From: Branchipolynoe longqiensis
Lineage: Eukaryota; Annelida; Polychaeta; Phyllodocida; Polynoidae
Length of the DNA stretch: 64,000 nucleotides
NCBI GenBank assembly: GCA_030323885.1
Contig: CM059188.1
Location: 109,294,644 to 109,358,643 of the forward strand
Reading direction: 5' to 3'
Shown here: positions 63,438 to 64,000 of the stretch, one piece after another
Numbering within the stretch: the first letter of the stretch is position 1
Layout of the letters: every line of letters starts with the position of its first letter
The notes under the pieces: generated by a model
Told to the model about the DNA's origin: nothing
Database searches by the model: none
The model's input: only the letters and a program-made list of their open reading frames with translations
Made by a program: the position numbers and the translations under genes

Positions 63438-64000
63438 CTAGGTACGTGCACGTCCGCGTGCTATGGGACGGCCGTTTTCTGCCAAATATCTGTTCCTGGA
63501 AAAATTGTTCTGATAACAGAGGGGTCCCTCAAAATGCTTTCTTTTCAGTGCCTCTTAGGGGGTATCTCCATGAATTTCAGCCTATGATGTAGATAAAATG
63601 TCCATCTACACCCTCATGTTTACAATTTGTAAATCCGTTCACATTTTCTGTGTCTGTGCACATTCAGAAGATTTGACTTGATTTCAACACTCAAACTCCA
63701 CCTTCTATATATCTTGGGTAGCTTTAAAAGGTATATGGACATTTAAATCTGTTATTAATTGACCATTGTGTGGAGTTTCATGATGCTGTAAGGTCGAAAA
63801 GGTACTTTGCTAGGTCCCCAAATTTTCAGTGTCATATCAATGACAACCAAAAATCCAAAGATATGTCACTAATGTGTGCATTTACTTTTATTCTAATGGG
63901 TGGAATCGATAGAGGAGATATGCATCTACTTACACTGAAAATTTCATTCAGATATCTCGATTATTTAGGAAGTTAGAACAAAAAATGACTAAATTATTAA
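63438..64000. mobile_element. Family O element, copy 2, cut by window end
   Basis: Matches 12936-13110 followed directly by 14216-14640, so it lacks the 1.1-kb segment in copy 1. Confidence 0.75.

Overview
The window is animal nuclear DNA, AT-rich and loaded with repeats. It contains three intron-rich protein genes with metazoan orthologues, two unplaced exon-like fragments and one partial mobile-element ORF. There are no bacterial operons, rRNAs or CRISPR arrays. WDR41 (a gene I recall as missing from flies and worms), the intron sizes, and the many tRNA-derived SINEs and small TIR elements fit a lophotrochozoan, most likely a mollusc. The species assignment is inference. Genes were recognised by comparing hand-translated, hand-spliced exons with remembered human proteins.

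Layout. (1) 1-1245: GC-rich minus-strand ORF, open off the left edge, with a retroelement gag-like look. (2) 1.4-9.2 kb: hairpins, a ~204-bp satellite, SINEs and nested TIR elements. (3) 9255-15704, minus strand: LAMTOR2, three of its exons; the last coding exon was not found. An unrelated plus-strand terminal exon (13263-13442) lies inside its intron 1. (4) 15.9-19.7 kb: intergenic interval between head-to-head genes, filled with nested elements. (5) 19717-32249, plus strand: FAM172A/ARB2A, ten coding exons with a catalytic-type HSYGG motif, a KTEL C-terminus and a polyA signal 30 bases after the stop. A 44-bp minisatellite of about 26 copies starts 11 bases into intron 7, and a decayed copy of the last exon lies about 0.9 kb downstream. 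(6) 32.9-44.8 kb: repeats, with one exon-like ORF at 32961-33067. (7) 44820-62408, minus strand: WDR41, fourteen exons that join in frame to 451 residues (human is 459). One intron is GC-AG and one donor site is tandemly triplicated at 34-bp spacing. (8) 62.5-64 kb: SINE with a nested GC-rich MITE, then the start of an element also present at 12.9-14.7 kb.

How the genes relate. LAMTOR2 belongs to Ragulator, which anchors Rag GTPases and mTORC1 on lysosomes. WDR41 brings C9orf72-SMCR8 to lysosomes. FAM172A (Arb2 domain) is linked in vertebrates to Argonaute and co-transcriptional splicing control. Two lysosomal nutrient-sensing genes in 50 kb is notable but may be chance. The repeats matter because many sit next to splice sites: inverted repeats flank FAM172A exon 5, minisatellites abut splice sites in both large genes, and a tandem repeat has copied a WDR41 donor.
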